Both the position numbers and the translations under genes were made by a program. The notes under the pieces are model-generated. The model made no database searches, had not been told where the DNA came from, and was given only the letters and a program-made list of their open reading frames with translations. Of a DNA stretch of 33,060 nt, positions 8,956 through 17,071 are shown piece after piece; position 1 is the stretch's first letter, and every line of letters starts with the position of its first letter. Source of the stretch: Candidatus Uhrbacteria bacterium (lineage in GTDB: Bacteria > Patescibacteriota > Patescibacteriia > UBA9934); the NCBI GenBank assembly GCA_030688135.1, contig JAUYIW010000032.1:1-33060 (forward strand), written 5' to 3'.

Positions 8956-8988
8956 CATATGGCTAAATTGTATCGGAATGCTTCTGAC

Positions 8989-9017
8989 TTGGCAATGTCT
9001 TAAATTTATGCTAGATT
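8989..9017 (+). promoter_or_regulatory. Sigma70-type promoter TTGGCA-17-TAGATT (extended TGC)
   Basis: TTGGCA 8989-8994, 17-nt spacer, TAGATT 9012-9017. Confidence 0.65.
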
Positions 9018-9046
9018 TTTGTATCACGTTCTTTCATGGAGAAAAA

Positions 9047-9475
9047 ATGCCACGCGTAGATAGGCGTAAGATTGTTCCAAAACAAAAAAAAGAACCGGTC
9101 CCAGACACCCGTCCTAAAGTTGATAGAAGGGTTTGGAGAATGCTCGAGGAGCTGGATCACTATCGACATATTATGTGCGAATTCGATAATGGTTACGAAT
9201 ACTGGCAGTGGAGATTATTCGCACTCTGGCATCTGGGGAATGATTACGCTTTGGGTAGCCCGCTCATACTACATGGGCCAGATCTGTCCTACAAAGAAAA
9301 TGGTAACCAGTGGAAGCCATTCAGATTACGTCAGCGCGAGTACAACATTATAGAGTGTGCATGCGAACGAGATATACTTCCGAGCATAGTGACGTTATGG
9401 ATAGCTACAGGAAATCGCCGTAAGGCAACACAGGCAGTTCAACAAGAGCTCAGTCGTCGCACTTCTCGCAAATAG
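9047..9475 (+). CDS. Hypothetical protein (ORFan transcription unit 1)
   Basis: RBS GGAGAAAAAATG; MPRVDRRKIVPKQKKEPVPDTRPKVDRRVWRMLEELDHYRHIM...; own promoter and terminator. ORF track start 8882 is upstream of the promoter and unlikely. Confidence 0.75.
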   Translation: MPRVDRRKIVPKQKKEPVPDTRPKVDRRVWRMLEELDHYRHIMCEFDNGYEYWQWRLFALWHLGNDYALGSPLILHGPDLSYKENGNQWKPFRLRQREYNIIECACERDILPSIVTLWIATGNRRKATQAVQQELSRRTSRK

Positions 9476-9499
9476 CAAATAATAATCACCAAAACGTAA

Positions 9500-9524
9500 G
9501 CCGGCAGAACTTGCCGGTTTTTTT
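9500..9524 (+). terminator. Intrinsic terminator
   Basis: gCCGGCAgaactTGCCGGtttttttc. Confidence 0.85.
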
Positions 9525-9861
9525 CTTACAGCAAAGCCCGCATTTTAATGTAAAGGGGTCAGGTCTTCGATCGTCGATTTTGATGATTCACTATATCGCT
9601 TAGTGTAGAAATAAAGGGTAAAGGTAAAGGGGTCATATCCGGAATCCGGAATTATATAGAGTTTGGTTTGTCTTGTATCGCTCATAACCTCACCAAACTC
9701 ACCAATTGGCTCAAAATACACAAAACAGACAACAATTCGAAGCTCTGCTATTGCAAAGAGCGATCAATTAGGACACTCGCGCGTCTTTTTGTTTAGAGTT
9801 TTGTTTTTTGAAAAGGAGTTTTTAGACAGCCTGCGGTGTTGTGTGATGTTGTACTGATTTT

Positions 9862-10542
9862 TCATTCTATTAACTTGGCGCTTTTAACTATATTTTCAAG
9901 ATACTCAAAATCTCTTTCTGTATTATTGCTACAGACTGGCACGAACTCATAATTATATTTTTCTCCAATAACTTGAAGTGCTGGATAAGAACACAAGCCT
10001 AAAGTAGCATATTTAACTACCGTGAGACCATTCAGTTCTATGGTGGTTGGCGGCACTGGAATTAATTCCGGCGGATCGGATGCTTGTATCTGCCTAATGA
10101 CTTCTTCTGCGCTGAGCTGTGGTCGAAAGTGGACAAAATCAGACCTAACCCACGTACATGCTTCAAATCCGCCAATGTCACCGAATGCTACTTGATTTTC
10201 ATATTCCCAGTAGGGATCGATTCTGAATTTTGTGCTTCCCCAGTTGGGATTATATGGAACATCGAAAGCAATACCCTTTTCCGGATTGGAGTAGCGAACC
10301 CCAGTGTTCGGCAAATCATTATTAAATTGTTCATCGCATTGTGGATTTTGAGGTGAATTATATTGCGAAAGATTTTCTGCTGTAAGCAAAATTCTTTCGT
10401 CAGCCACAGTGTTTGTGGTTTCTATTGTGGTAGGTACTTCAGCGAGCGGTTCTGATTTTGTCCACAAATAGATGCCGCCAACCACCAGAATAATTACAAT
10501 TACCCCAATTGCTACTGAAATGTTTTTGGATGTATTGGTCAT
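9862..10542 (-). CDS. Hypothetical protein with N-terminal membrane anchor
   Basis: 226 aa; MTNTSKNISVAIGVIVIILVVGGIYLWTKSEP. Confidence 0.75.
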   Translation of the reverse strand: MTNTSKNISVAIGVIVIILVVGGIYLWTKSEPLAEVPTTIETTNTVADERILLTAENLSQYNSPQNPQCDEQFNNDLPNTGVRYSNPEKGIAFDVPYNPNWGSTKFRIDPYWEYENQVAFGDIGGFEACTWVRSDFVHFRPQLSAEEVIRQIQASDPPELIPVPPTTIELNGLTVVKYATLGLCSYPALQVIGEKYNYEFVPVCSNNTERDFEYLENIVKSAKLIE

Positions 10543-10604
10543 AGATTTTGAGTTAAGTATTATGATTTTAGTTTATTTTAAGAGAAAAATCAGCACAATT
10601 TCAC

Positions 10605-10993
10605 ACAATGTGCCGCGGATGATGCGATGTTTGTGAGTATAAAATTGTAGCATTGCTACAATTTTTTGCGAGCAAATGTCGCATATCCCGCTGTTGTCCG
10701 AAGTTCGCGAAGCGAAGCGAGCGGACTGAAGGACACAGTGGGATGAACATCCGCGGCACATTGTCCTAAATTCGAGAGTGGAGTGAACGACCGGAGGGAG
10801 TGAGTGAAGCGAGCGAATTTAGGACAACGTGCGCGGGTAATCCAATGTTTTTTGGAGCAAATCCCGAAGGGTTTGCGGAGAAAAATTTTGGATAGCCGTT
10901 GTTACACGGAGTTCCGCGAAGCGGAATGGAGTGGAACAGCGGCGATAGCCGCGCACGTTACTCGTAATGAAGCGAAGCGGAATTGCGAGTAAC
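10605..10993. repeat. Contiguous chain of four long inverted repeats (stem units A, B, C, D) with repeated three-way-junction architecture
   Basis: A outer stem 10605-10621/10748-10764 (17 bp perfect); B 10761-10774/10814-10827 (14 bp perfect); C outer 10826-10836/10949-10959 (11 bp perfect); D 10957-10964/10986-10993 (8 bp). Confidence 0.9.
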
Positions 10994-11034
10994 TCGTTGA
11001 TATCCAAACTTTCCTTCTCAAGGATAACCATATC

Positions 11035-11063
11035 TTGTGTATTATGCAAACCTTGAGTATTAT
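11035..11063 (+). promoter_or_regulatory. Putative promoter TTGTGT-17-TATTAT, 6 nt before ATG (leaderless)
   Basis: TTGTGT 11035-11040, TATTAT 11058-11063, ATG 11070. Confidence 0.4.
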
Positions 11064-11069
11064 TTAATC

Positions 11070-11315
11070 ATGGAAAATATTTTGAATAAAACGGAGCAAG
11101 TTTTGCGATTGCACAACTATAGTCCCGGAACGCGAAAAGCATATCTGCTCTATATAAAGGAATATCTCGCCTTTGCGAAAAAAAGAGTATCGCCTACGAA
11201 GTGGAAAAATTTCGACACCGGGTTTCGAAAATCCGACAGCGGGTTTCGAAATTTCGTGAAGCAAGAGAGAAAGTTGAACGTGTGCCTAAACCCCGTTCTA
11301 CTCGTAAATAATTAG
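11070..11315 (+). pseudogene. Remnant of a tyrosine recombinase (N-terminal SAM-like core-binding region), truncated and possibly fused to another gene's tail
   Basis: MENILNKTEQVLRLHNYSPGTRKAYLLYIKEYLAFAKK then unrelated sequence; no catalytic RHRY domain. A different frame gives KFRHRVSKIRQRVSKFREAREKVERVPKPRSTRK*. Confidence 0.65.
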
Positions 11316-11332
11316 AGCTTCTAAAACCGTAA

Positions 11333-11356
11333 ACCGGCAAATTCTGCCGGTTTTTT
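11333..11356 (+). terminator. Intrinsic terminator, near-duplicate of that at 9500
   Basis: aCCGGCAaattcTGCCGGttttttc followed by cttacagcgaagcccgcattttaatgcggg. Confidence 0.85.
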
Positions 11357-11397
11357 CTTACAGCGAAGCCCGCATTTTAATGCGGGTAATTTCATTT

Positions 11398-13014
11398 TTA
11401 TTGGTTTGAAATTGTAACCACAGTCTCTTCCGGATGAGCCTTTTTAAATAGCCGTTTTTTAAGCCCGCGTACAAATTCACTAAGCTCTTCACTTTTGAAC
11501 ATATATGCGGAGGCAACGTACACTGCAAGGCCTACCATGCCGGCAATAAAACCTTGCGCGAAAACTGCAAAAAAAGTATCGAGCGTAATTACTTTTACCA
11601 CAATTAACTTCATTCCCTGCGTAGCAAGGCCGCCAAATATTCCAGCAGTAGATAAAATCACAAGCGAACGTGCAATGCGTAACTCATCGAGTGATCCTAC
11701 ACGAGCGCGCAGTGGCGCCCAGAGTAAAATCAACTGAAACATAACAGCAATCGAATAAGCCATTGCCAATCCTACAACTCCATATGTTTGCGTCAGAGTT
11801 AATGCGGCAGCGACATTAATAAGTGCAGCAACAAGCCCGACTACAAAAGGAGTTAGCGTGTCGTTCTTTGCAAAATACGCGCGCACAATTACAAAAATCA
11901 ATGATTGTGCAAAAAAGCTCAAAGCGAATAACCCAAGTGTATCTGCAGTAAGAATTGTGGCCTCCCAATCAAATGCACCAGCGCCCAAGACAACTCGAAC
12001 AATTTGAGCGCGAAGTAATAAGAATAGAACACTTGCTGGAATAATAAAGAAAAGAATTTGTCTTATGGTTCCAGAAAAAGCGTTAATGAAATCTTGCTGA
12101 TCTTTCCTGTGTGCAAGTTCACAAAAAGTAGGAAACGCAGCAACTGCGTATGAAACGGCGATTACTCCAACTGGAAAAAAGTTTAGGTTATACGCAAATT
12201 GAATAATTGTTACCGATCCTACCGCCAAGGTTGAGGCAAGAATTGTCATTACCAAAAAGTTGACCTGATTTACCGCTAACCCCATAACACGCGGAATCAT
12301 ATGTTTCAGCGTATATTTAACGTCAGGATCTTTAACTTGAAATGTAAATTTAAATTTGTATCCCAATGAATAAACACCGACTATTTGTATTAGTAGATGT
12401 AAAATTGCACCAAGTACTACTCCCCATGCAAGCCCCATTGGCCCAAGTATTGGAACAAATGCGATTGCACCAAGAATAATTCCCAGGTTATAAAAAATCG
12501 GTGCAGAAGAATAAAGCACAAAACGCTTTGCACTTTGCAAAACCGATCCGTAAACCATTGAAATAGAAAGTATAAACTGCGCTAAAAACATTACACGTGC
12601 CATGTCAGCAACAGCGGACTGCTTTGCAGGATCAAAGCCCGGAGCGATTAAAGGAGCAAGATCGTGCGCAAATATTGCTGCTAAAATAAGAAATACACCA
12701 AATACAACAGCTAAGATGTTCAAAAGATTATTGGTCATCTGCCAGGCTTTCTCCTCCTGCTTCTTCTCAACATACCGTGTAAAAAGCGGTATAAAACTGG
12801 CCGAAAGCGCACCTACAACAAGAAGTTGAAACAATAAATCAGGAACCCTAAAAGCTGCAAAATAAATATCGAGTGTGTCAGACGCTCCAAATTCACCAGC
12901 CAAAATTCTATCCCGAATAAAACCAACAAAACGGGAAAGAATAGAAAACGAGGCGACAATTACTGCCGCACTCGTTATTGTGTTCGACTTTCCGTTCAAA
13001 AATCTCTTGAACAT
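11398..13014 (-). CDS. murJ: Lipid II flippase MurJ
   Basis: 538 aa; AAVIVASFSILSRFVGFIRDRILAGEFGASDTLDIYFAAFRVPDLLFQLLVVGALSASFIPLFTRY; MVF family pattern. Confidence 0.95.
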   Translation of the reverse strand: MFKRFLNGKSNTITSAAVIVASFSILSRFVGFIRDRILAGEFGASDTLDIYFAAFRVPDLLFQLLVVGALSASFIPLFTRYVEKKQEEKAWQMTNNLLNILAVVFGVFLILAAIFAHDLAPLIAPGFDPAKQSAVADMARVMFLAQFILSISMVYGSVLQSAKRFVLYSSAPIFYNLGIILGAIAFVPILGPMGLAWGVVLGAILHLLIQIVGVYSLGYKFKFTFQVKDPDVKYTLKHMIPRVMGLAVNQVNFLVMTILASTLAVGSVTIIQFAYNLNFFPVGVIAVSYAVAAFPTFCELAHRKDQQDFINAFSGTIRQILFFIIPASVLFLLLRAQIVRVVLGAGAFDWEATILTADTLGLFALSFFAQSLIFVIVRAYFAKNDTLTPFVVGLVAALINVAAALTLTQTYGVVGLAMAYSIAVMFQLILLWAPLRARVGSLDELRIARSLVILSTAGIFGGLATQGMKLIVVKVITLDTFFAVFAQGFIAGMVGLAVYVASAYMFKSEELSEFVRGLKKRLFKKAHPEETVVTISNQ

Positions 13015-13018
13015 GTTG

Positions 13019-14560
13019 CTATTTCTTCTTCGTTATCTTTTTCTTCGCTGTCTTTTTTGGCTCCGAAACGCTTGCGCTTTTCTCCGCACTCTTAGATTTA
13101 GGCTTTGCTTTCATTTTTCCGCTTGCAGTCTTCTTAACTACCGATACCGGAGCTAAAGAATCAATATCTATAAATTCCTCCTCATCGAGACTGTCTACCT
13201 CAGGCTTGTCCTCGTCAATCTCCTCGTCAATTTCCTCCTCAGTCTCTTCCTCAGAAGATTCGTCTTCTTCGGGCTCGTCTTCTTCTTCAAGAGCATCATC
13301 ATCTGCGACTGTATTTTCCTCTGGCACTGGATTGCTTAACTCATCCGAAGTCACATGAACCCTAGCAACGTCTGAAGAATCAACCTTTTTCAATCGCTGT
13401 CTTCCACTTCTTTTCAGGGCTAAAATTGACGACCCAATAAATATTAATGCTAAGAGTCCAATAGTTATTTTAACAAGTGGATTGGCAATATGGAAAAATG
13501 AAATATTTAATGCTTTTGAGTCAGTAATAGAGTTACCTTCACTGTCTGTAATAACTAGCGTCACTACGTACTTGCCAGCACTTCTAAACTTGTGACTAAC
13601 TGTTGATTGAGCAGAAGTAACGCCATCTCCAAAATCCCACAAAAATCGCATGCCCGATAAATTAGGCGCTAAAACTTCAAAATTATAAGTCTTCCAATCC
13701 TCCTGAGTATATCCAAAAGTGGTATTTGAAGAAACAACCATGTTTGAGTCAGCGTCTACCTCAACATCTGAATCAGAAGTAACTTCGACTAACAAATCTT
13801 CCACGTCTGAATTTTCACCTGCAATAACAGAATCGGCAGAGCTGTCTGCGAAGGTGTCTTCTTCTACGGTAACAGTCGAGTCGTCCACTAACGTTGGCTC
13901 TGCTTCGGCAATCAACACCGGTTCAGCATTTTGCACCTCTGGGTCAAGAGGGCTTGAGTCTTGTGCGTCCATAGACCCGTCATTGTCGGTGTCAGCATCT
14001 TTTGGATCTGTGCCAAGCTCGGCTTCAACATCATCGGTTAAACCGTCGTTGTCATCGTCGTCATCGCATACATCACCTATTCCATCGCTATCTGCATCGG
14101 CTTGATCGGCATTTGATATTTCCGGACAGTTATCTGTTTCGTCCTCAATCCCATCTCTGTCTTCATCAACAATCGGGTAAAAAAGCGATGTAATAGCAAG
14201 ATCGTTGTCGGGATTTACATCTTGAGGTTCGCTTCCCTTTACCTCAGCCCGAATGTTAAATGCGTTATAAGGAACTGTAAAATCAACCCAAACTTCTTCG
14301 TTCTCACCTCCAGCCACCAATGTTACCACCTGACTTGCGCCAATTGGCTGAACTCCTTGATAAAAGAAAATATACCCGGTTATATCGGTATCGCCCATGT
14401 TTCTAAGAGTTGAGTAAATGCGAATTTGATCTCCGGAAACAAGAACAGCCTCTGAAAAACTAATGTCAGCTGCCCTAACCCCAATGTCAGGCGTTGCAGC
14501 GTGCATTGCAACAGGCGCTAGAAATAATATTGAAACAATGAAGAAAAATCTGCGAATCAT
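13019..14560 (-). CDS. Surface protein: signal peptide, CARDB-like region, thrombospondin type 3 Asp-rich repeats, PKD domain, TM, acidic then Lys-rich tail
   Basis: DEDRDGIEDETDNCPEISNADQADADSDGIGDVCDDDDDNDGLTDD; FLWDFGDGVTSAQSTVSHKFRSAGKYVVTLVITDSEG; tail SEEETEEEIDEEIDEDKPEVD...KKTAKKKITKKK. Confidence 0.85.
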   Translation of the reverse strand: MIRRFFFIVSILFLAPVAMHAATPDIGVRAADISFSEAVLVSGDQIRIYSTLRNMGDTDITGYIFFYQGVQPIGASQVVTLVAGGENEEVWVDFTVPYNAFNIRAEVKGSEPQDVNPDNDLAITSLFYPIVDEDRDGIEDETDNCPEISNADQADADSDGIGDVCDDDDDNDGLTDDVEAELGTDPKDADTDNDGSMDAQDSSPLDPEVQNAEPVLIAEAEPTLVDDSTVTVEEDTFADSSADSVIAGENSDVEDLLVEVTSDSDVEVDADSNMVVSSNTTFGYTQEDWKTYNFEVLAPNLSGMRFLWDFGDGVTSAQSTVSHKFRSAGKYVVTLVITDSEGNSITDSKALNISFFHIANPLVKITIGLLALIFIGSSILALKRSGRQRLKKVDSSDVARVHVTSDELSNPVPEENTVADDDALEEEDEPEEDESSEEETEEEIDEEIDEDKPEVDSLDEEEFIDIDSLAPVSVVKKTASGKMKAKPKSKSAEKSASVSEPKKTAKKKITKKK

Positions 14561-14595
14561 ATAATAAAATTATATCACATTTAACTGCCTTTAAA

Positions 14596-15168
14596 CTAAT
14601 CTCGTAGTCTGGCATGAGTTGGACGAGTTATCCACATGTCGCGGGCGGTATCTTGATTTATTTCAAGACGTAATCTAAAAGTTGGATGCACGCGTACTAA
14701 AATGTCTTCTAATATTCTGGTCTTCTCACCAATAATATCAACAGCGACTTTTTGACCGTTTCTAATGTTCATAGAATCAGCTTCATCTGGAGAACACATA
14801 AGATGCGCAAAAGGAATCGAGACTGCGTTTTTTAAATCTACCTCGCCATCTGGTCCAACAAGTTTACATGGCGCTGATAATGTTGTATCTCCGGTTTTTG
14901 CAATAGGCGCATTCAATCCCAAAAATACTGCTTCGGTTGACGTGACTTCTACAATTGAGTTTTCCCAATTTGGACCCAATACTCGTAGGTTAAGCGAACG
15001 CTTTAACTTACCAAGGATTTCAACAGACTCCTCGTACACGTATTGTCCTGCCTGGCTTCTTTCTTGCGCGATTGTCATTGGATGCCCCACTCCAAAAAGA
15101 ACAGCCTGGTCGGCCTGAGACAAATACACGTGGGATGGAATTACATCAACCGGAATAGGTTTTGACAT
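14596..15168 (-). CDS. PduL-like (phosphate propanoyltransferase fold) protein lacking several metal-ligand His residues
   Basis: IPVDVIPSHVYLSQADQAVLFGVGHPMT...RSQAGQYVYEESVEILG...LRVLGP...LVGPDGEVDLKNAVSIPFAHLMCSPDEADSMNIRNGQKVAVDIIGEKTRILEDILVRVHPTFRLRLEIN matches the PduL layout. Confidence 0.8.
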   Translation of the reverse strand: MSKPIPVDVIPSHVYLSQADQAVLFGVGHPMTIAQERSQAGQYVYEESVEILGKLKRSLNLRVLGPNWENSIVEVTSTEAVFLGLNAPIAKTGDTTLSAPCKLVGPDGEVDLKNAVSIPFAHLMCSPDEADSMNIRNGQKVAVDIIGEKTRILEDILVRVHPTFRLRLEINQDTARDMWITRPTHARLRD

Positions 15169-15169
15169 A

Positions 15170-15187
15170 CCCTGTAGTGAAAACTTT
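15170..15187. repeat. CATA/CCCTGTAG element, solo end (copy 2)
   Basis: CATA|CCCTGTAGTGAAAACTTT directly before the 15168 start codon; no partner arm found before corA. Confidence 0.75.
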
Positions 15188-15237
15188 AATTATGTTAGTT
15201 CGTTTAAGCTCTTAAGAAAATTGAAGCAACAGCACGC

Positions 15238-16143
15238 TTAGCGTCGATCTATTCGCTGGATAAATAACCAAAATGCGATCATTGAGATTACAATAATCAA
15301 ACTTACAATCGCAATGTCTTCTACAAAAGGAATGTTATTTACATTCATGCCAAAGTATCCCGTGATAAGCGTAGGAGGCATAAGTATCACGGAAATTACT
15401 GTAAGAATACGAATAATTGAGTTTGTTCTATGCGACAAGAATGCCTCATTAACATCGAATAATCCTTCAACGATATTTTTCAAATTCTCTCCAACTATAC
15501 TTACTTCGTTTAGAGTATCCTTAATATCCTCAAAATAAATATTTAAATCATCTGAAAGAAAAGTTTTGTGAGCATTTATAATATGGTCAATAACTAACCT
15601 TTGAGGATCCATAATATGCCTTAGAAACAACACATTCCTACGGAGCGATCCTAAACGAGTGGTAGTAACTTTAGTGTGTTCATCGTAAACCAACAGCTCA
15701 ACCTCTTGAGTTTCCCGTGCTAACTCACGCAATACAACCTTTGCGTCACGAAATGCGTAATCGAGCAACTTGTACAAAAAGAAACCGGTTGATTTGCTCA
15801 TTACCTCTTTCCTCAAACCATTACTGCGACTAGCGCGGGCAAAATATCTATCTACAGCTTCAATTTCATCACGCGTAATAGTTACAACATAGTCTTTACC
15901 AACAAAAATTGCTAAATTTGATTTTACAACTCGTAAACCTACGCCGTTTAGTGCAGGAATGTTTAGAACTAGAAATATATAGTGCTTATAAATATCAATC
16001 TTGGGTAGTTCAACCTCTTCACGAAGATCATCAAAATCTAGTGGGTGAAATTTAAACTCATCTTCGAGTACCTTAAAATCAGCCTCCTCTATTTTTGAGA
16101 AATGCCACCAAACAAAATTCTTTCCTTTTAGGGATCTGTGCAT
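15238..16143 (-). CDS. corA: CorA-family Mg2+/Co2+ transporter
   Basis: C-terminal TM1-GMN motif: MPPTLITGYFGMNVNNIPF. Confidence 0.93.
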   Translation of the reverse strand: MHRSLKGKNFVWWHFSKIEEADFKVLEDEFKFHPLDFDDLREEVELPKIDIYKHYIFLVLNIPALNGVGLRVVKSNLAIFVGKDYVVTITRDEIEAVDRYFARASRSNGLRKEVMSKSTGFFLYKLLDYAFRDAKVVLRELARETQEVELLVYDEHTKVTTTRLGSLRRNVLFLRHIMDPQRLVIDHIINAHKTFLSDDLNIYFEDIKDTLNEVSIVGENLKNIVEGLFDVNEAFLSHRTNSIIRILTVISVILMPPTLITGYFGMNVNNIPFVEDIAIVSLIIVISMIAFWLFIQRIDRR

Positions 16144-16343
16144 AGTCAGTTCGAGTCAAAAGCGAGTGAGTTTTTCTGAGATTACATGTCCCGCCTACGG
16201 GTAATCTGCAGACCTTAGGACGGGATTCCGCCAGAGGCAGGAAAGGATGACAGGGTAATACCGGCGTATTATCGAGGAGCCCTGAACGTAAGCTCGGGAA
16301 AAGTAACCGCCTTAGACCAGATATGACCACTGTATAGATCCCT
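16130..16343. repeat. AGGGATCT-family inverted-repeat element, copy B (overlaps the corA start codon)
   Basis: AGGGATCTGTGCA ... TGTATAGATCCCT ends; interior closely matches 3658-3872. Confidence 0.85.
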
Positions 16344-16357
16344 GAATTTTTTGTAAC

Positions 16358-17071
16358 TCATTTTTTATTTCCTTTGAGTACTTTTTCTTCTTTATCAACA
16401 GCTGATCTAAGTTCATGATGATGTCTTCTAAATCCCAGCAACCAGAAAATAACAAAAGCTGTTAAAATAATTCCAAAAAGGTTTATAAAGAAAAGTTCAG
16501 TTGCATCACGCATAAGGGACCAATCGGTTCCACCTAAGCCAATACCTATTGTTACAAGCGGAGGTAGTAATGCCACCGAAATAGCGACCCCGGTAACTGC
16601 CTCTTTGATTGTTTCATATGACATTGCAAATGCAGCCGCAGCACCTGCCGCAATAGCAACCGGTATCATAAAACCAAAATTCGTCTGTCTTAAAATTTCA
16701 GTTGAAGCGCCAAGTGGAATATAAAAGAATGTAATTGCTATGGCTGTTATTACTGCTACGAATACAGAAAATAAAATACTAACAGATGCTAATTTAACCA
16801 TTCTAAAGTCGCCAACAATCATACCCATGCTAATACCGAGCACTGACCAAAGAAGTGGTGAAACAAGCATGGCGCCAATAACAATTGACGAACTATCATT
16901 TAGAAGTCCGAGCGTTGCCAAAACACTCGAAATCAAAATCATTGTAAGAAAAGTTCTTCTTGGCGAACTTTCAATAACAAGTTTATCAATCACGTCTTTA
17001 TGATTGACTATTTGCGGATTAAATAATTGGTTTACCTCTCGCATAGTCCTCCTTTTTTGACTCGTGTCCAA
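16358..17071 (-). CDS. DUF389 family membrane protein
   Basis: SSVLATLGLLNDSSSIVIGAMLVSPLLWSVLGISMG...VAISVALLPPLVTIGIGLG. Confidence 0.9.
   Translation of the reverse strand: MDTSQKRRTMREVNQLFNPQIVNHKDVIDKLVIESSPRRTFLTMILISSVLATLGLLNDSSSIVIGAMLVSPLLWSVLGISMGMIVGDFRMVKLASVSILFSVFVAVITAIAITFFYIPLGASTEILRQTNFGFMIPVAIAAGAAAAFAMSYETIKEAVTGVAISVALLPPLVTIGIGLGGTDWSLMRDATELFFINLFGIILTAFVIFWLLGFRRHHHELRSAVDKEEKVLKGNKK

Noticed and set aside
8812-8960. T-box riboswitch upstream of alaS
   Set aside because: No GGGTGGnACCGCG-type antiterminator motif or specifier-loop pattern; the same ends occur before unrelated genes.
10573-11049. Short ORFs at 10573-10761, 10804-10992 and 10819-11049
   Set aside because: They lie across the inverted-repeat stems, lack RBS signals and translate palindromic DNA.
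9496-11390. Integron with attC sites
   Set aside because: Stem units lack clear RYYYAAC/GTTRRRY boxes, the recombinase is only an N-terminal remnant, and the ORFan genes are dispersed with their own promoters rather than in an array.
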